Part shown: in pieces, positions 1-9,500 of the stretch
Numbering within the stretch: the stretch's first letter is position 1
Layout of the letters: each line of letters begins with the position of its first letter
Origin: Spirochaetaceae bacterium
GTDB taxonomy: Bacteria; Spirochaetota; Leptospiria; Leptospirales; Leptonemataceae
Assembly (NCBI GenBank): GCA_002729885.1
Contig: PBUB01000002.1
Span: 361,707 to 425,706, forward strand
Reading direction: 5' to 3'
DNA: 64,000 nucleotides
Notes under the pieces: generated by a model
The model's database searches: none
The model's input: the letters and a program-made list of their open reading frames with translations, nothing else
Told to the model about the DNA's origin: nothing
Translations under genes and position numbers: made by a program

Positions 1-990
1 ATCTCCGGCCTGGTCATACATCTCTGTGCTTCCCCGTAGATCCGTAAATAATATTGTAAGGCTTTTGATGTTCAGATTCAGATTTGGCGAAAGGTGCTGA
101 ATTCGAAACAGATCCCGGAAGCTCTGATTGTTAAGTAGCTCCCGAGCGGTAAGGAAGGGCAGCACTTTCGTGGGATGCTCCGTGGCGATTTCTACAATCT
201 TTTCCGGATTGGGTTGCAAATACACTGTGCCGGTTCTTATGCCTGTGCGATTGTGCACATGAACTATGTAATTTCCAGGCGGAACCTTCTTTTCGAAAGG
301 CACAAATCCTGATGGTAGCAGTTCAATATGCAATTCATCGCCCGGATCTTTTGCATTTTTATCTACAACGAAAAACGACCCGGAGTTCGCATCCACGGTG
401 GCCACCTGAAGCATATGGCCCTGACCATTGGGCTGCTGATCGGTTAATCGAATGCCAAACGAATAGCTACTTTCTGGCTCCAGAACTTCAAAGCCGCGAA
501 TAGTGGATTCTATCCAGTTCAATAGTTCAGTGGATTTCTGAAAGTTCGGGGAGAAATGATAGCGAAAGTAACTTTCAATGTTTGACAGAGGATCTATAGA
601 AAGCTGATGCACGGATTGATGGATGCGAAAGGCCACCTCAACATGGTCATCGAGCTGCGTAGGAACGAAGAGATTGCAAACGTAGCAATGGAAGGATTCT
701 CCCTCGATTTGGTCCAGTTCCTGATGTGAGTGGACAATGCCTACACATTTAGGGCAGGTCAGATTATACAGAAAATCGAACATGCCCACCTTGGCCGCAT
801 GAACAAATGTATCCACTGCTTCCTGCTCTACCAGGTTGAAGTCCCTGGCGAAGGTATATGGATTGATTCGATTCAGTTCCCAGTCATCCATTTCCGGCAA
901 TTGATCCTGCAGGGTCTTCAGGACTTTTTGCGGAAGGCTGGCATAGGATTTCAGGGATTCGAATTTCTGGTCCAGAACAGCTCGATTCAT
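1..990 (-). CDS. Adenylate/guanylate cyclase with DUF5939-like N-terminal region (partial, cut by left edge)
   Basis: Reading the minus strand from the ATG at 990 gives 330 open codons that run off the left edge. The last residues (LTILFTDLRGSTEMYDQAGD) are the start of a class III nucleotidyl cyclase catalytic domain; the Asp in FTDLRGST is the first metal ligand of that family. The preceding ~300 residues contain a zinc-ribbon-like pair, CPKC (about residue 87) and CYVC (about 113), after an NPYTFARDF segment. This arrangement resembles the DUF5939 region found ahead of soluble cyclases. I see no membrane segment, so a cytosolic enzyme making cAMP (or cGMP) is likely. An in-frame TAA lies a few codons upstream, so the start is well bounded, although no strong ribosome site is visible. 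The catalytic core, and therefore activity and substrate, is outside the window. Confidence 0.85.
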   Translation of the reverse strand, partial: MNRAVLDQKFESLKSYASLPQKVLKTLQDQLPEMDDWELNRINPYTFARDFNLVEQEAVDTFVHAAKVGMFDFLYNLTCPKCVGIVHSHQELDQIEGESFHCYVCNLFVPTQLDDHVEVAFRIHQSVHQLSIDPLSNIESYFRYHFSPNFQKSTELLNWIESTIRGFEVLEPESSYSFGIRLTDQQPNGQGHMLQVATVDANSGSFFVVDKNAKDPGDELHIELLPSGFVPFEKKVPPGNYIVHVHNRTGIRTGTVYLQPNPEKIVEIATEHPTKVLPFLTARELLNNQSFRDLFRIQHLSPNLNLNIKSLTILFTDLRGSTEMYDQAGD

Positions 991-1152
991 GGCTGCAAAG
1001 TAAGCCCGGGATAGATTGGGCGGCAATAATTATTTGTATGTGCAAATGATGAAGGGCCGCTTTATTGCCGGGATTACGCTAATGCGTGGATGCCTCTGGC
1101 AAGTGAGCCAACTGTCGCCTCTCTCGAGCCCCGGGCATTCGGCATCAGGCAA

Positions 1153-1605
1153 CTATTTGCCCGGCGAAGGCCATCCGGACGGAACCGAGTCATCCACCTG
1201 ACCCACTCCCACTTCGCTCATATTCATAGTTTGCAGAAAAAGCTTATTAAAAGCGCTGCTGTCTGCCGGATCCTGGAAGCGAATGGTTACCAGGGTAGAC
1301 TTTCCATTTTCATCATGAAACCCCATGTCCACGAAACGGCCACCTGGCTTCATGGTGATTAGAAGGCCCAGTTTTCCATCGCTCTTTTCATCATAAGCCT
1401 TTTCTACAGAAAAACGCATTCCCCTTTCGGTCATGGCATCTATCAAGGCAGGGATGAATTTTCCTACAGGCTGGGATGAGCGATAGATTCGCTTCTGGGC
1501 CATGAGGCTGCCGCTGGTAAATAGTAGAATGGCCAGCGCCAGGACAGCTTTGTGGGGCATAGGTGAATGAAAAAGAGAAGATCGTGATTTGCGAAATGGT
1601 TTCAT
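1153..1605 (-). CDS. Small exported protein of unknown function
   Basis: The protein is about 150 residues. A basic n-region and hydrophobic stretch (AVLALAILLFTSGSLMAQ) look like a signal peptide with cleavage after an AxA-like LMAQ site, so export to the periplasm is likely. The mature part is polar with no motif I recognise; it has a short aromatic-poor alpha/beta pattern (GLLITMKPGGRFVDMGF). Three in-frame ATGs are possible (1647, 1605, 1560). I prefer 1605, which starts MKPFRKS and gives a charged n-region, but 1560 (MPHKAV) would give a more standard signal length. An imperfect GC-rich hairpin (CCGGGCA/TGCCCGG, 1131-1164) overlaps the stop codon and may end the transcript. No function is assigned. 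Confidence 0.6.
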   Translation of the reverse strand: MKPFRKSRSSLFHSPMPHKAVLALAILLFTSGSLMAQKRIYRSSQPVGKFIPALIDAMTERGMRFSVEKAYDEKSDGKLGLLITMKPGGRFVDMGFHDENGKSTLVTIRFQDPADSSAFNKLFLQTMNMSEVGVGQVDDSVPSGWPSPGK

Positions 1606-1722
1606 ATTCGTGCTTCCAGTATTGATATTAGCGTGATTTCCAGGCATTGTCTGCCTCTTAATTCATCGGCCCTGTCCGCTTTTCCTTGACACCAATCCAA
1701 TCCAAAAACATGCGAAAGGTGC

Positions 1723-2049
1723 GTGATAGAAAAGGTAAACCAGCTTCTTTTTTTCGATAATCTGGCACTGTACTATGTTCTCCGGGAGATTCCGCCTGTA
1801 GTTCTGGCCAGGGCATTTCTGACGGTGGATTCTCGCCTCAGCGGCAGTCTCCTGGGGTTAATGGATCCTGAGCAAAGGACCATGGTTCATGCATTGATGA
1901 TCAAGGAAAATGACGAAGATACAGAGAAAAACGATCAATCAGCCCACGCTCTCATTGATATGGCCAATGAACTCATAAAAAAAGGAATCATCCGAAAGGA
2001 AGGCCCCCATTTTCGCGGAGTGCAGGCAGCCGAGGAATCCCAGGGCTAA
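1723..2049 (+). CDS. FliG-like single-domain protein
   Basis: This 108-residue protein begins at a GTG with an AAAGG just upstream. The stretch from FFDNLALYYVLREIPPV through LARAFLTVDSRLSGSLLGLM and DPEQRTMVHALM follows the helix pattern of the FliG middle/C-terminal flagellar-switch domain (family pattern: L..VLRE...LA.AL......L....L..M....). A second helical part with IDMANELIKKGIIRK resembles the closing helix of that domain. Full FliG is about 330-350 residues, so this would be a stand-alone module. It stands alone between two minus-strand genes with no flagellar genes nearby. A role at the flagellar rotor is possible but is inference from a weak similarity. It could equally be an unrelated helical protein. 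Confidence 0.5.
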   Translation: MIEKVNQLLFFDNLALYYVLREIPPVVLARAFLTVDSRLSGSLLGLMDPEQRTMVHALMIKENDEDTEKNDQSAHALIDMANELIKKGIIRKEGPHFRGVQAAEESQG

Positions 2050-2054
2050 AGAAA

Positions 2055-2090
2055 GCCCCGTTGATTCCGCTGGAATGCCAGACCCGGGGC
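2055..2090. terminator. Possible bidirectional terminator hairpin between convergent genes
   Basis: GCCCCG (2055-2060) pairs with CGGGGC (2085-2090), and a nested ATTCC/GGAAT stem lies inside. It sits between the convergent genes ending at 2049 and 2131. There is no T-run, so the call rests on position and pairing only. Confidence 0.4.
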
Positions 2091-2130
2091 AGCTCGGACG
2101 TCTGGCTCGACTCCAGAAGGATCTTATTCT

Positions 2131-3063
2131 TTACTCATCCTTGCCCACCAGTCGCTTCAGGCCATTCCAGATCTTTCGCCATTTCCAGATGATTACTGCC
2201 AGAATGGCCAGCCAGAGAATGTTTTCCAGCATCCAGTAGCTCAATGCAAGAAGGGAATTCGTAATGTTGATAAATGCATTTCCGTATTTTGGCACTTCGA
2301 TCTCGGTGGCTGCTTCCGGGCCCTGGACGGAGATATTGACTGTGGCCCACTGCACTCGATCCCGGATTTTCCATTTTTCAAATTTGGCCTGATCCTGCTG
2401 ATCCTCGGAACTGGAGATCAGGTTTTCTGCCTGAATCTGATTTTGAGCATTGGTTCGATTCTGAAGGGCCTGCCTTCGCAGAGTTCTTAGCTGCTCTCGA
2501 TCCAGCTTAATGCTCTGCCACACAAGATCCGCTGTATGGTCCGTAACATCCACCGAGGATTCCTTCAGCTTTCCTGCAGCTTCCAATTCTTTTAGCGCCT
2601 CATAAAGACGATCCGAAGAGATGCGCAACGTAGCCTGAAACTGCTGCGTTCCATAGGCATAGGTTCTGGAGGAGGACAAGAAGCCGTACTTTCTGGCCAC
2701 TTCAAAGGCAACCTTTCTGGATTCCAGTATAGAGTCCGAGCTAAAGTTTAACTGTATGGAATACTCCAGCATGCGATCGCTGGCTGCCTCGGAAACATCC
2801 ATAGGAAGGATACTCAGGGTGGCTTCTTCCGGGCTTGCTTCTAACTTCTTTTCCTGAGCGCCCGTGGCCTCTTCGGACAGACTTCGTTCCCGGGCAGGAG
2901 CCTGGGCTACATCTTCCGACTCCATGGCTCCATAGTCTTCGGACTTCATGGCATCTGTGGCGCCAGGTTGTTCTGAAGCCTGGTCACAACCAGATGCCAG
3001 GACCAGAGTATAGATGAATAATACCAACCAGAAACGTTTCATAAACCATAGACGGAATTTCAT
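2131..3063 (-). CDS. DUF4349-family lipoprotein with C-terminal membrane helix
   Basis: This 310-residue protein begins with a lipoprotein signal ending LVLASGC, so the mature protein is probably lipidated. A variable acidic segment follows (to about residue 90). The central domain of about 150 residues (EYSIQLNFSSDSILESRKV ...) has the strand-helix-coiled coil layout of DUF4349. The C-terminus has one hydrophobic helix (about 280-296) followed by a basic tail, as is usual in this family. DUF4349 function is unknown; the layout suggests a cell-envelope anchored protein. The first ATG (3063) overlaps the start of the divergent hydrolase gene. A second ATG at 3042 (MKRFWLVL) would give a more typical lipoprotein signal and clear the overlap. 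Two further DUF4349 proteins lie at 29200-31010. Confidence 0.7.
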   Translation of the reverse strand: MKFRLWFMKRFWLVLFIYTLVLASGCDQASEQPGATDAMKSEDYGAMESEDVAQAPARERSLSEEATGAQEKKLEASPEEATLSILPMDVSEAASDRMLEYSIQLNFSSDSILESRKVAFEVARKYGFLSSSRTYAYGTQQFQATLRISSDRLYEALKELEAAGKLKESSVDVTDHTADLVWQSIKLDREQLRTLRRQALQNRTNAQNQIQAENLISSSEDQQDQAKFEKWKIRDRVQWATVNISVQGPEAATEIEVPKYGNAFINITNSLLALSYWMLENILWLAILAVIIWKWRKIWNGLKRLVGKDE

Positions 3064-4381
3064 GTCTTTCGGTTCAATTCAGCTTGCAGTTCGGCCCACG
3101 AATGGTTATCTTCGACTTCTTATGGAACCTTTCAGGCTGGCAGATTGGGTGTTGCAGGGCACCGGCAAACTAAGTACGGATACCTTAAATGGACTGAAGA
3201 CCTTTTTGCATCAGTCCATGGACTGGTCCGGAGATCAGCTGGAAAAACTTTCCGATCAACCATTGATTCGGGAGTCGGATGTAGGCCGTGCATTGTACCA
3301 GGCTTCCCGGGGAATGAAAGAGGGGGCTGCCTCCACTTCGGAGGCACTTTCCGTGGCATCCAGGGCCACAAGATATGCATTTGATGTAGCTCGCAAGAGC
3401 GTGGCCGATTCCGATCGTACAGTAGAAGAGATCCTTTTTGAAAATGTTGCTGTGGCCAGTGTGGCCGGGGCTTCTTTTGCAGGGGTATCCATCAGTAAAA
3501 TTCAACCATCCTTTCGTCTGAACGGTCAGGATGTAAGCCTGGAAGACATCGCCGAAGACTATCGCAAACAGGATCCTGCTTCAGTTAAGAGGGGTCCTCT
3601 TTTGTTGATCCCAGGCCTTTTTTGCGACGAGGGACTCTGGGTGGATTCCGGAAGCCCGGTCTCCTATCTGGATATGGTGCGGGAACTGGGATACTATCCC
3701 GTTAATTTTCGCTTCAATCCAGGAAATCCTATCCCGGAAAATGGTCGTGCGCTCTTCAGAATGTTAAACGACTTCTTTGCTCATGGCGATTTTTATGAAG
3801 CCAGGCCCAGGGTAGTTTGTTACAGTCAGGGAGGATTGATCCTTAGAAGCGCCATTTATCTTTCCATGCAGCCCGGGGCCCCGGCCGGGGATTTCAGCAA
3901 ATGGTTGGATCATGTAATATTTATCGCATCTCCGGACGGGGGGTCCTATATCGAAAAACTGGGTTTCTGGATTGGTCTGGGATTGTCCAGAGTGCCTCTT
4001 CCTGTAGTATCTATTCTAGGAGCCATCGGAAATGAGAGAAGCGATGCGATGAAGGATCTGTCGCATGGAGTGATTCGGGAAGAAGATCGGGCCGTAAATC
4101 ATCCGGATCGATACGGACTGAATACCTACCATGGAGAACTGGATAACGTAATGGGCACTCAGATATTCAGTTCCATCTCCAGCAAGTCCGAAATATGGGG
4201 CGCCTGGTTTGGAGATGGTGTTGTGGAGGATACCAGCCTCCGTCTACTCAGCGACAAGGTGTTTCGCCAGAAAAAAAATCCAGACGATCGGGTGCACCAT
4301 CTAGAGGGTCTCAGTCATTTTCAGGTAATGAATGCTCCGGAAACCACAGAAATAGTGCGAAGGATTCTTTCAGAGAATTAA
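3062..4381 (+). CDS. Alpha/beta-hydrolase fold protein (lipase/esterase-like)
   Basis: This 439-residue protein starts MSFGSIQLAVRP at 3062. The N-terminal ~170 residues are helical with no recognised motif. From about residue 177 the hydrolase core begins: LLLIPGLFCDEGLW (oxyanion region) and then VVCYSQGGLILRS, the nucleophile elbow. The elbow reads C-x-S-x-G rather than the usual G-x-S-x-G. A late GDGVVEDTSL Asp and a LSHFQVM His near the C-terminus can supply the remaining catalytic residues. No signal peptide is evident, so it is probably cytosolic or peripherally attached. Substrate is unknown; the size and elbow suggest a lipase/esterase or polyester hydrolase. It is transcribed away from the DUF4349 gene with essentially no space between the starts. 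Confidence 0.7.
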   Translation: MSFGSIQLAVRPTNGYLRLLMEPFRLADWVLQGTGKLSTDTLNGLKTFLHQSMDWSGDQLEKLSDQPLIRESDVGRALYQASRGMKEGAASTSEALSVASRATRYAFDVARKSVADSDRTVEEILFENVAVASVAGASFAGVSISKIQPSFRLNGQDVSLEDIAEDYRKQDPASVKRGPLLLIPGLFCDEGLWVDSGSPVSYLDMVRELGYYPVNFRFNPGNPIPENGRALFRMLNDFFAHGDFYEARPRVVCYSQGGLILRSAIYLSMQPGAPAGDFSKWLDHVIFIASPDGGSYIEKLGFWIGLGLSRVPLPVVSILGAIGNERSDAMKDLSHGVIREEDRAVNHPDRYGLNTYHGELDNVMGTQIFSSISSKSEIWGAWFGDGVVEDTSLRLLSDKVFRQKKNPDDRVHHLEGLSHFQVMNAPETTEIVRRILSEN

Positions 4382-4486
4382 GCTCCTGGCCTGGCTGTTG
4401 CCCTTCAACGGTCAGGCAAAAACGTTTGCGAGCCACGGAAATTCGTTTTTGCTTTCCAGGATTTAGTGGCCGTATCTTCATGAGAA

Positions 4487-5485
4487 ATGCCCCGATCATC
4501 CGATCCGATCTATCTCATTGATGCCAGCGTGTATATTTTCCGGGCATTCTTCTCTCTGCCCGATTCCATCAAGGACTCCAGCGGTCGAAGTGCCAACGTA
4601 ATCTATGGATTTACCGATTTTTTAATGCGCTTTCGCAAGGTTAGCGGCGCGAATCGGGCTGCTCTCTGCTTCGACGAGAGTCTAACTACCAGTTTTCGCA
4701 ATGAAATTGACCCTGCCTACAAGGCCAATCGGCCCGAGGCCCCGGAAGATCTCAAGAGGCAGATTCATGCATGTAAGGAAGTGGGAAAGCTCATGGGATT
4801 TCCGGTATATGCCAGCCCACGGTATGAGGCGGACGATTTGATCGGCAGCCTTGCTCAGCAATTACGATCCCGAGAAAAGGGAAGCCGGGTATGCATTGTT
4901 TCCACAGATAAGGATCTGCTTCAGGTCTTAAAAACCGGCGATGAGTTCTGGAACTTCAGCAAGGATGAGCGGTTTTCCGGTAAACTGGTTCCGGAAAAGT
5001 TTGGAGTGGAAGCGCACCAGGTGGCCGATCTCCTGGCCATAACCGGCGATGCAGTGGATAATATCCAGGGTTTGCCGGGCATCGGAAAGACCACAGCCAT
5101 AGCCTTGCTCAAAGAGTTCAAGACCCTGGATGGTCTGTTGCAGAATCTGAACAGACTGAAATCTCACAAAATGCGAGGCGCTGCCAGGTTCTACGATATT
5201 ATCTCGCAAAACCTGGATGTGCTGGAAAAGTCCCGACAGCTAACCTTGATTGAAAGCAGTTTAACGGTAGAGAAGAATCTAAAGCAGCTGACTCTCCGTC
5301 CGCCCGATCTGGCCGGTCTAGAAAAATTCTTCCAGGACCTGGGTATTGGTCAGCGATTGCTGGCCCGACTTTCGGAGGATATTTCACCGAAGTCGAGCAA
5401 GAAGTCGAGCAAGAAGGCAAGCAAGAAGGCAAGCAAGAAGGCAAGCAAGAAGGCAAGCAAGAAGGCAAGCAAGGCCAGGCGCTAA
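4487..5485 (+). CDS. 5'-3' exonuclease (Pol I N-terminal-like / flap nuclease) with Lys-rich tail
   Basis: This 332-residue protein has the fold of the 5'-3' exonuclease domain of DNA polymerase I. IYLIDASVYIFRAFFS at the N-terminus carries the first metal Asp, YEADDLIGSLA and VSTDKDLLQVL carry further acidic ligands, and AITGDAVDNIQGLPGIGKTT is the helix-hairpin-helix DNA-binding loop. It should act on 5' flaps or RNA primers in replication and repair. No polymerase domain follows. Instead the protein ends in about 28 residues of KKAS repeats encoded by a 12 bp tandem repeat. The ATG at 4487 fits the family N-terminus. The stop overlaps the ATG of the next gene by one base (TAATG), so the two are translationally coupled. 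Confidence 0.9.
   Translation: MPRSSDPIYLIDASVYIFRAFFSLPDSIKDSSGRSANVIYGFTDFLMRFRKVSGANRAALCFDESLTTSFRNEIDPAYKANRPEAPEDLKRQIHACKEVGKLMGFPVYASPRYEADDLIGSLAQQLRSREKGSRVCIVSTDKDLLQVLKTGDEFWNFSKDERFSGKLVPEKFGVEAHQVADLLAITGDAVDNIQGLPGIGKTTAIALLKEFKTLDGLLQNLNRLKSHKMRGAARFYDIISQNLDVLEKSRQLTLIESSLTVEKNLKQLTLRPPDLAGLEKFFQDLGIGQRLLARLSEDISPKSSKKSSKKASKKASKKASKKASKKASKARR
5390..5473 (+). repeat. 12 bp tandem repeat encoding KKAS/KKSS units
   Basis: There are seven consecutive 12-base units: two of AAGTCGAGCAAG and five of AAGGCAAGCAAG. They stay in frame in the exonuclease gene and give its Lys-rich tail. The units are almost identical at DNA level, so copy number may vary between strains. Confidence 0.95.
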
Positions 5486-5997
5486 TGCAACGGAGTTCCG
5501 ATCCATTTGTAACCTTTGTGGAAGACCTGTTTCGGGAGCTTGGTCCGGTGCAATGCAGAGCGATGTTCGGCGGATACGGAGTCTATTTTCGCGGTCGAAT
5601 GTTTGCACTCATTGCCGAAGATCGACTTTACATGAAGACCGACGCGGACCTGGCCAGGGATTACGAAGACTCCGGAAGCGAGCCCTTCGTCTATCATACA
5701 GATCGAAAAGCAATTCAGATGTCCTACTGGTCCATGCCAGAGGATGCACTGGAGCAGCCAGCTCTGGCGAGGCGATGGGCTGATCGATCTCTGGAGGTGG
5801 CCGCGAAAGCAGCAAAAAAGAAAGCCGGCCGGACCAGTAAGAAATCGAAAGCGTCAAAGACGGGTCCGAAATCCGCATCCAAAAAGTCCACTGATCAAAG
5901 CAAGGCCGGATCCTCGGTAAAGCAGCCGTTAGCGGCCAGGAAGTCTTTATTTAAAGCGAAGAAATCAGGGAAGAAGACCGGCAAACCGAAGAAGTAA
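5485..5997 (+). CDS. TfoX N-terminal domain protein with histone-H1-like tail
   Basis: This 170-residue protein has residues 1-105 matching the TfoX N-terminal domain: a helix, then CRAMFGGYGVYFRGRMFALI and RLYMKTDADLARDYEDSG, then the conserved F/Y-rich WSMPEDALE segment. TfoX relatives are small proteins named for a competence regulator, but most members have no known role. From about residue 106 the protein is a Lys/Ser/Ala-rich tail (KAAKKKAGR, KSKASKTG and similar), resembling histone H1 C-termini and likely to bind nucleic acid. The ATG overlaps the stop of the exonuclease gene, which carries a similar tail. This coupling suggests a shared DNA-related role, which is inference. Confidence 0.8.
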   Translation: MQRSSDPFVTFVEDLFRELGPVQCRAMFGGYGVYFRGRMFALIAEDRLYMKTDADLARDYEDSGSEPFVYHTDRKAIQMSYWSMPEDALEQPALARRWADRSLEVAAKAAKKKAGRTSKKSKASKTGPKSASKKSTDQSKAGSSVKQPLAARKSLFKAKKSGKKTGKPKK

Positions 5998-6016
5998 TAA
6001 TGCGTTTGTCGCCCGC

Positions 6017-6550
6017 TTATTGTTCGAATACAGCCACATGGTTCAGGTTTCGATAAAGCCCCGCAGCATCCAGCCCATAACCCACCACATACTCTTCGCC
6101 TATGGTAAACCCGTGGTACTTCACCGGCCGTTTTTTCAGGTCCACGGTGCTTCGCACCAGAAGCGCCGCAATTTCCAGGGAAGTAGGCTTTTTCAAACGA
6201 ATGTGTTCGAATAAAAAATCGAAGGTGAGGCCTGTATCTACAATATCTTCAACAATCAAAACGTGGCTATCCTGCACCGGATGTTTGAAGTCCTTTACGA
6301 TGCGAACGTTTCCACTGGAAGAAAGTTCATTTCCGTAGGAAGATACTTCTATGAAATCGATGTGCAGTGGCCTGGGGATTGCTCTTACCAGATCGGCCAT
6401 AAATATAAATGAACCTTTGAGGCATCCAATTATTGTAAGTGGATCGTCTCCATAGTCAGCGGCAATGCGCTCTCCCATAGCATGCACCGATTCCTGGATC
6501 TGCTCCTGGCTGATTAGAACTTTCTGATTGTATTTGTTTTGCTGCCGCAT
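6017..6550 (-). CDS. hpt: Hypoxanthine phosphoribosyltransferase
   Basis: This 177-residue protein has the type I PRTase signature VLIVEDIVDTGLTFDFL (residues about 95-112), which binds the ribose-phosphate of PRPP. It also has an earlier GCLKGSFIFMADL loop and EVSSYGNE, both typical of hypoxanthine/guanine PRTases. It converts hypoxanthine (and probably guanine) plus PRPP to IMP/GMP in purine salvage, in the cytosol. Length and motif order are normal for the family. It starts 18 bases after the RapA-like gene's stop on the same strand, so the two are probably co-transcribed. Confidence 0.93.
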   Translation of the reverse strand: MRQQNKYNQKVLISQEQIQESVHAMGERIAADYGDDPLTIIGCLKGSFIFMADLVRAIPRPLHIDFIEVSSYGNELSSSGNVRIVKDFKHPVQDSHVLIVEDIVDTGLTFDFLFEHIRLKKPTSLEIAALLVRSTVDLKKRPVKYHGFTIGEEYVVGYGLDAAGLYRNLNHVAVFEQ

Positions 6551-6568
6551 GCTGAAAAATGTATTGAG

Positions 6569-9500
6569 TCAGTTTAGTCTGTATATCTGCAATGGACGAA
6601 TCTGTAACTTCATATTGGACTGCCGTCGGATCTCTTCCATTTGAATTTCCATTTCCTGGCGAGCTTTAAGGATCAGGTTTTCAGCCCGGGTCAGTCGAGC
6701 TTTTCGCTCGGGTACCGGATTCTGACTGTACTTCATCTTTTCGATGTCTTTTTTCTCTTCCAGCATTCGCAGCTTCTTGCCGTAGCTTATTTCCAGTTTG
6801 TATTCTTCTTTCTTGAATACAGGATGAAGCTGCTCTTTCAGTTCCCGGGCAATTTGACCCACTTCCTCACGAAGAAGGGAGTCGGATTTTCGTAACAATG
6901 CGGCGAGCTCAGGATACATCTGAAGTGCATTCTGGTCCTCCTGGAGGTATTCACTCATGGATGCGGGAAGATCCGAGTTGCTTTCCCCGGCACCGGACGA
7001 AGCGGCCATGGCAGGTCCTATCTTCTGTTTCTTGCGTTTCAGGCCTGACTGGAAACCCGGGGGAATGGCGATCTCTCTGTGAAATGTAAGATTGTCATTT
7101 TCATCTGAATGGACACCCATCAGCTCGGTGCGTTGAAATCCATTTTCGAATTGAACAAGATAGATTAGATAGTGACCCCGGGGTAGTTCAGTAGTGGCAT
7201 TCATTTCCACAAAGGTCTCGCGAAACGGATGGTTTAGAAAATGATCCAGGCATTCATCAACCAGAGGATGTCCTACTGCCAGGAAATCCAGGGAATCATT
7301 GCTCAGAGCCAGTTCGCTGTCAAAAGTACCTTTTCTGGTTTGTCCGGTCTGGTAGTTCGTTAGCTCGTATACTCTGTCGCCCAGCAAGCGAATCTCGTAG
7401 CTGGAAAGATCGGTTTGCTGACAGTAGTACAGGCATAGATTTTCTATTTCGGAATTCTTGATGGCACGTTCTTTTTCTGTTATTCGATAGTAATCATTTA
7501 GATTAAAATCTACCATCTGCGGAGCCACAAGTTCATTCAATCGCTCGTAGCTGTTTCGCGCCATGGCCACTCGTTCTTCTACGGTGGATTCGAAGCTATC
7601 CTGGTCCAGCTTCCCGGATACAAAATCCATGAGAGTCTTGTTAAACTTCAGATCGTCTTCAATGCTACCCAGAAGCATATCTGAAGGGCCAATGGACTCC
7701 TCAAATAGTCGAATCTTGTTTTCCAGAACTTCCAGGATGCGTTCTGCCACAGTATCCCGGGTGGCGAAGTTAAATATGAATACATCCCTGGTCTGGCCAA
7801 AGCGATGGATCCGACCAATTCGCTGCTCTATTTTCAGAGGAGACCAGGGCAGATCGTAGTTAATCAAAATACTTGCGAATTGCAGGTTTCGGCCTTCTCC
7901 GCCGGCTTCCGTGCATATCAGAATTTCCTGCTCTCCCTTGAAGTTTTCTATGGCCTGCTCTTTTTCTTTCAGGTTCAGGGAGCCATGGAAGAGTTCCACC
8001 CTGTACTCCGGAAGGTTTTCCAGAAGATAATCCTGGGTTGTGCGAAACTGCGTAAATATAATGAATTTGGAATGGCCTTCCTTCTTCAATCGCTGTAGGG
8101 TGTCTTTGAGCTTGATGAGCTTTTTATCGTGCTTGATGGCTTTTCCCAGATGGATGAGCTTTCCCAGAGTAAGCACTTCTTTTCGAAGGTCTTTATAGCT
8201 TTTCTGAAAGCTCCCTTCCTCCGAAGAAAGATCATCTTCTTCCCAGTCATCCGCCAGTTCGGGATCCAGGTCCTCCAGCTTCCAGGAGCTGCAGCTTTCT
8301 GCCAGAAAGGAAGTCTGATGCATTCGCATTTCCAGCATGGCTTTGCGCTTTTCCAGAGCCCGAAGAAGGGCCCTGGTGGACGAATCCAGAAGCTTCTGAA
8401 ATGCGATCATTACGAACCCTACGGCCCGGTTTTTTTCCTGCATGGCCAGGTTATATTCACGACGCACATAATCCGTGGTTTCATCGTAAAAGGCGCGTTC
8501 TGGAGTGGTGAGTTCAAAGCGAATTGTGGTAGCGAATCGACGAGTGAATCCGCCTACCTCTACTTTTCTTCTTCGCAGAAGAATGCGATCCAGTCTGGTC
8601 TTTAGATCCTTAACGCTTCCGCCGGATCGGGAAGGAAGCACATACTCCATGAAAAATGCATTTCGCGGGCCCAGGATATGCGGATCCACCAGGCGAACCA
8701 GATAGAACAATTCCTCCAGCTTGCCGCGAAAGGGAGTGGCTGTGAGAAGAAGTAGGCCGTCCACTCGGGCAGCGAGCTTCTCTGCAAAGCTGTAAGCATG
8801 AGTGATTTTTGAGTCATCTCTTCGCAGGCGATGGGCTTCGTCGAATACTGCAATGTCCCAATTTGCTTTCAGTACCTGTTCGCCGTACTTCTCATTCTTG
8901 ATAAAATCGATGGAAACCAGTATGCGAGGATATTTCGCCCACCTGGTAGAAATTCGCGAAAAGTTGCTTCGATCCATAATCACAAATTCTTCATTGAATT
9001 TGGATTTCATTTCCTGCTGCCACTGAACTGTCAGAGTTGCCGGGGCCGCAACTAAGACTCTCTTGTAACCCTTTCGCAGCATTAGCTCTTTGATTACGAG
9101 CCCGGCCTCGATGGTCTTTCCCAGTCCTACTTCATCGGCCAGAATAAACCTGGGTCGCAGGGCCTGGACCACTCGATGCGTGGCCTCGATCTGATGGGGC
9201 AGCAGCCGTGTTCTGGAATTGGACAGGCTGGAAAGCTTATCGTAAATATGATTTAACTTTACCCTGTGTGCATCCAGCAGGCGAAAGGCAAAATCGGACT
9301 GCTCCTGATCCAGCATGCGAAATCGCGAAGGCAGAACGGAACGGTCCTGCTGGGAGGCCACGGATTGATCATAGTCCAGGTGCAAAAGCTGCTGGTGCAT
9401 GGACAGCCAGTCTGCCGGATTATGTCTCACTGAGTCAAGCAAAAGGGACCCGGCACAGGAAAAGTCCTTTTCAGTCTTCCACCACCGGCCATTGCATACC

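Noticed and set aside
5390..5473. Regular repeats considered as a CRISPR array
   Set aside because: Units are 12 bases with no spacers and remain in frame within a gene.
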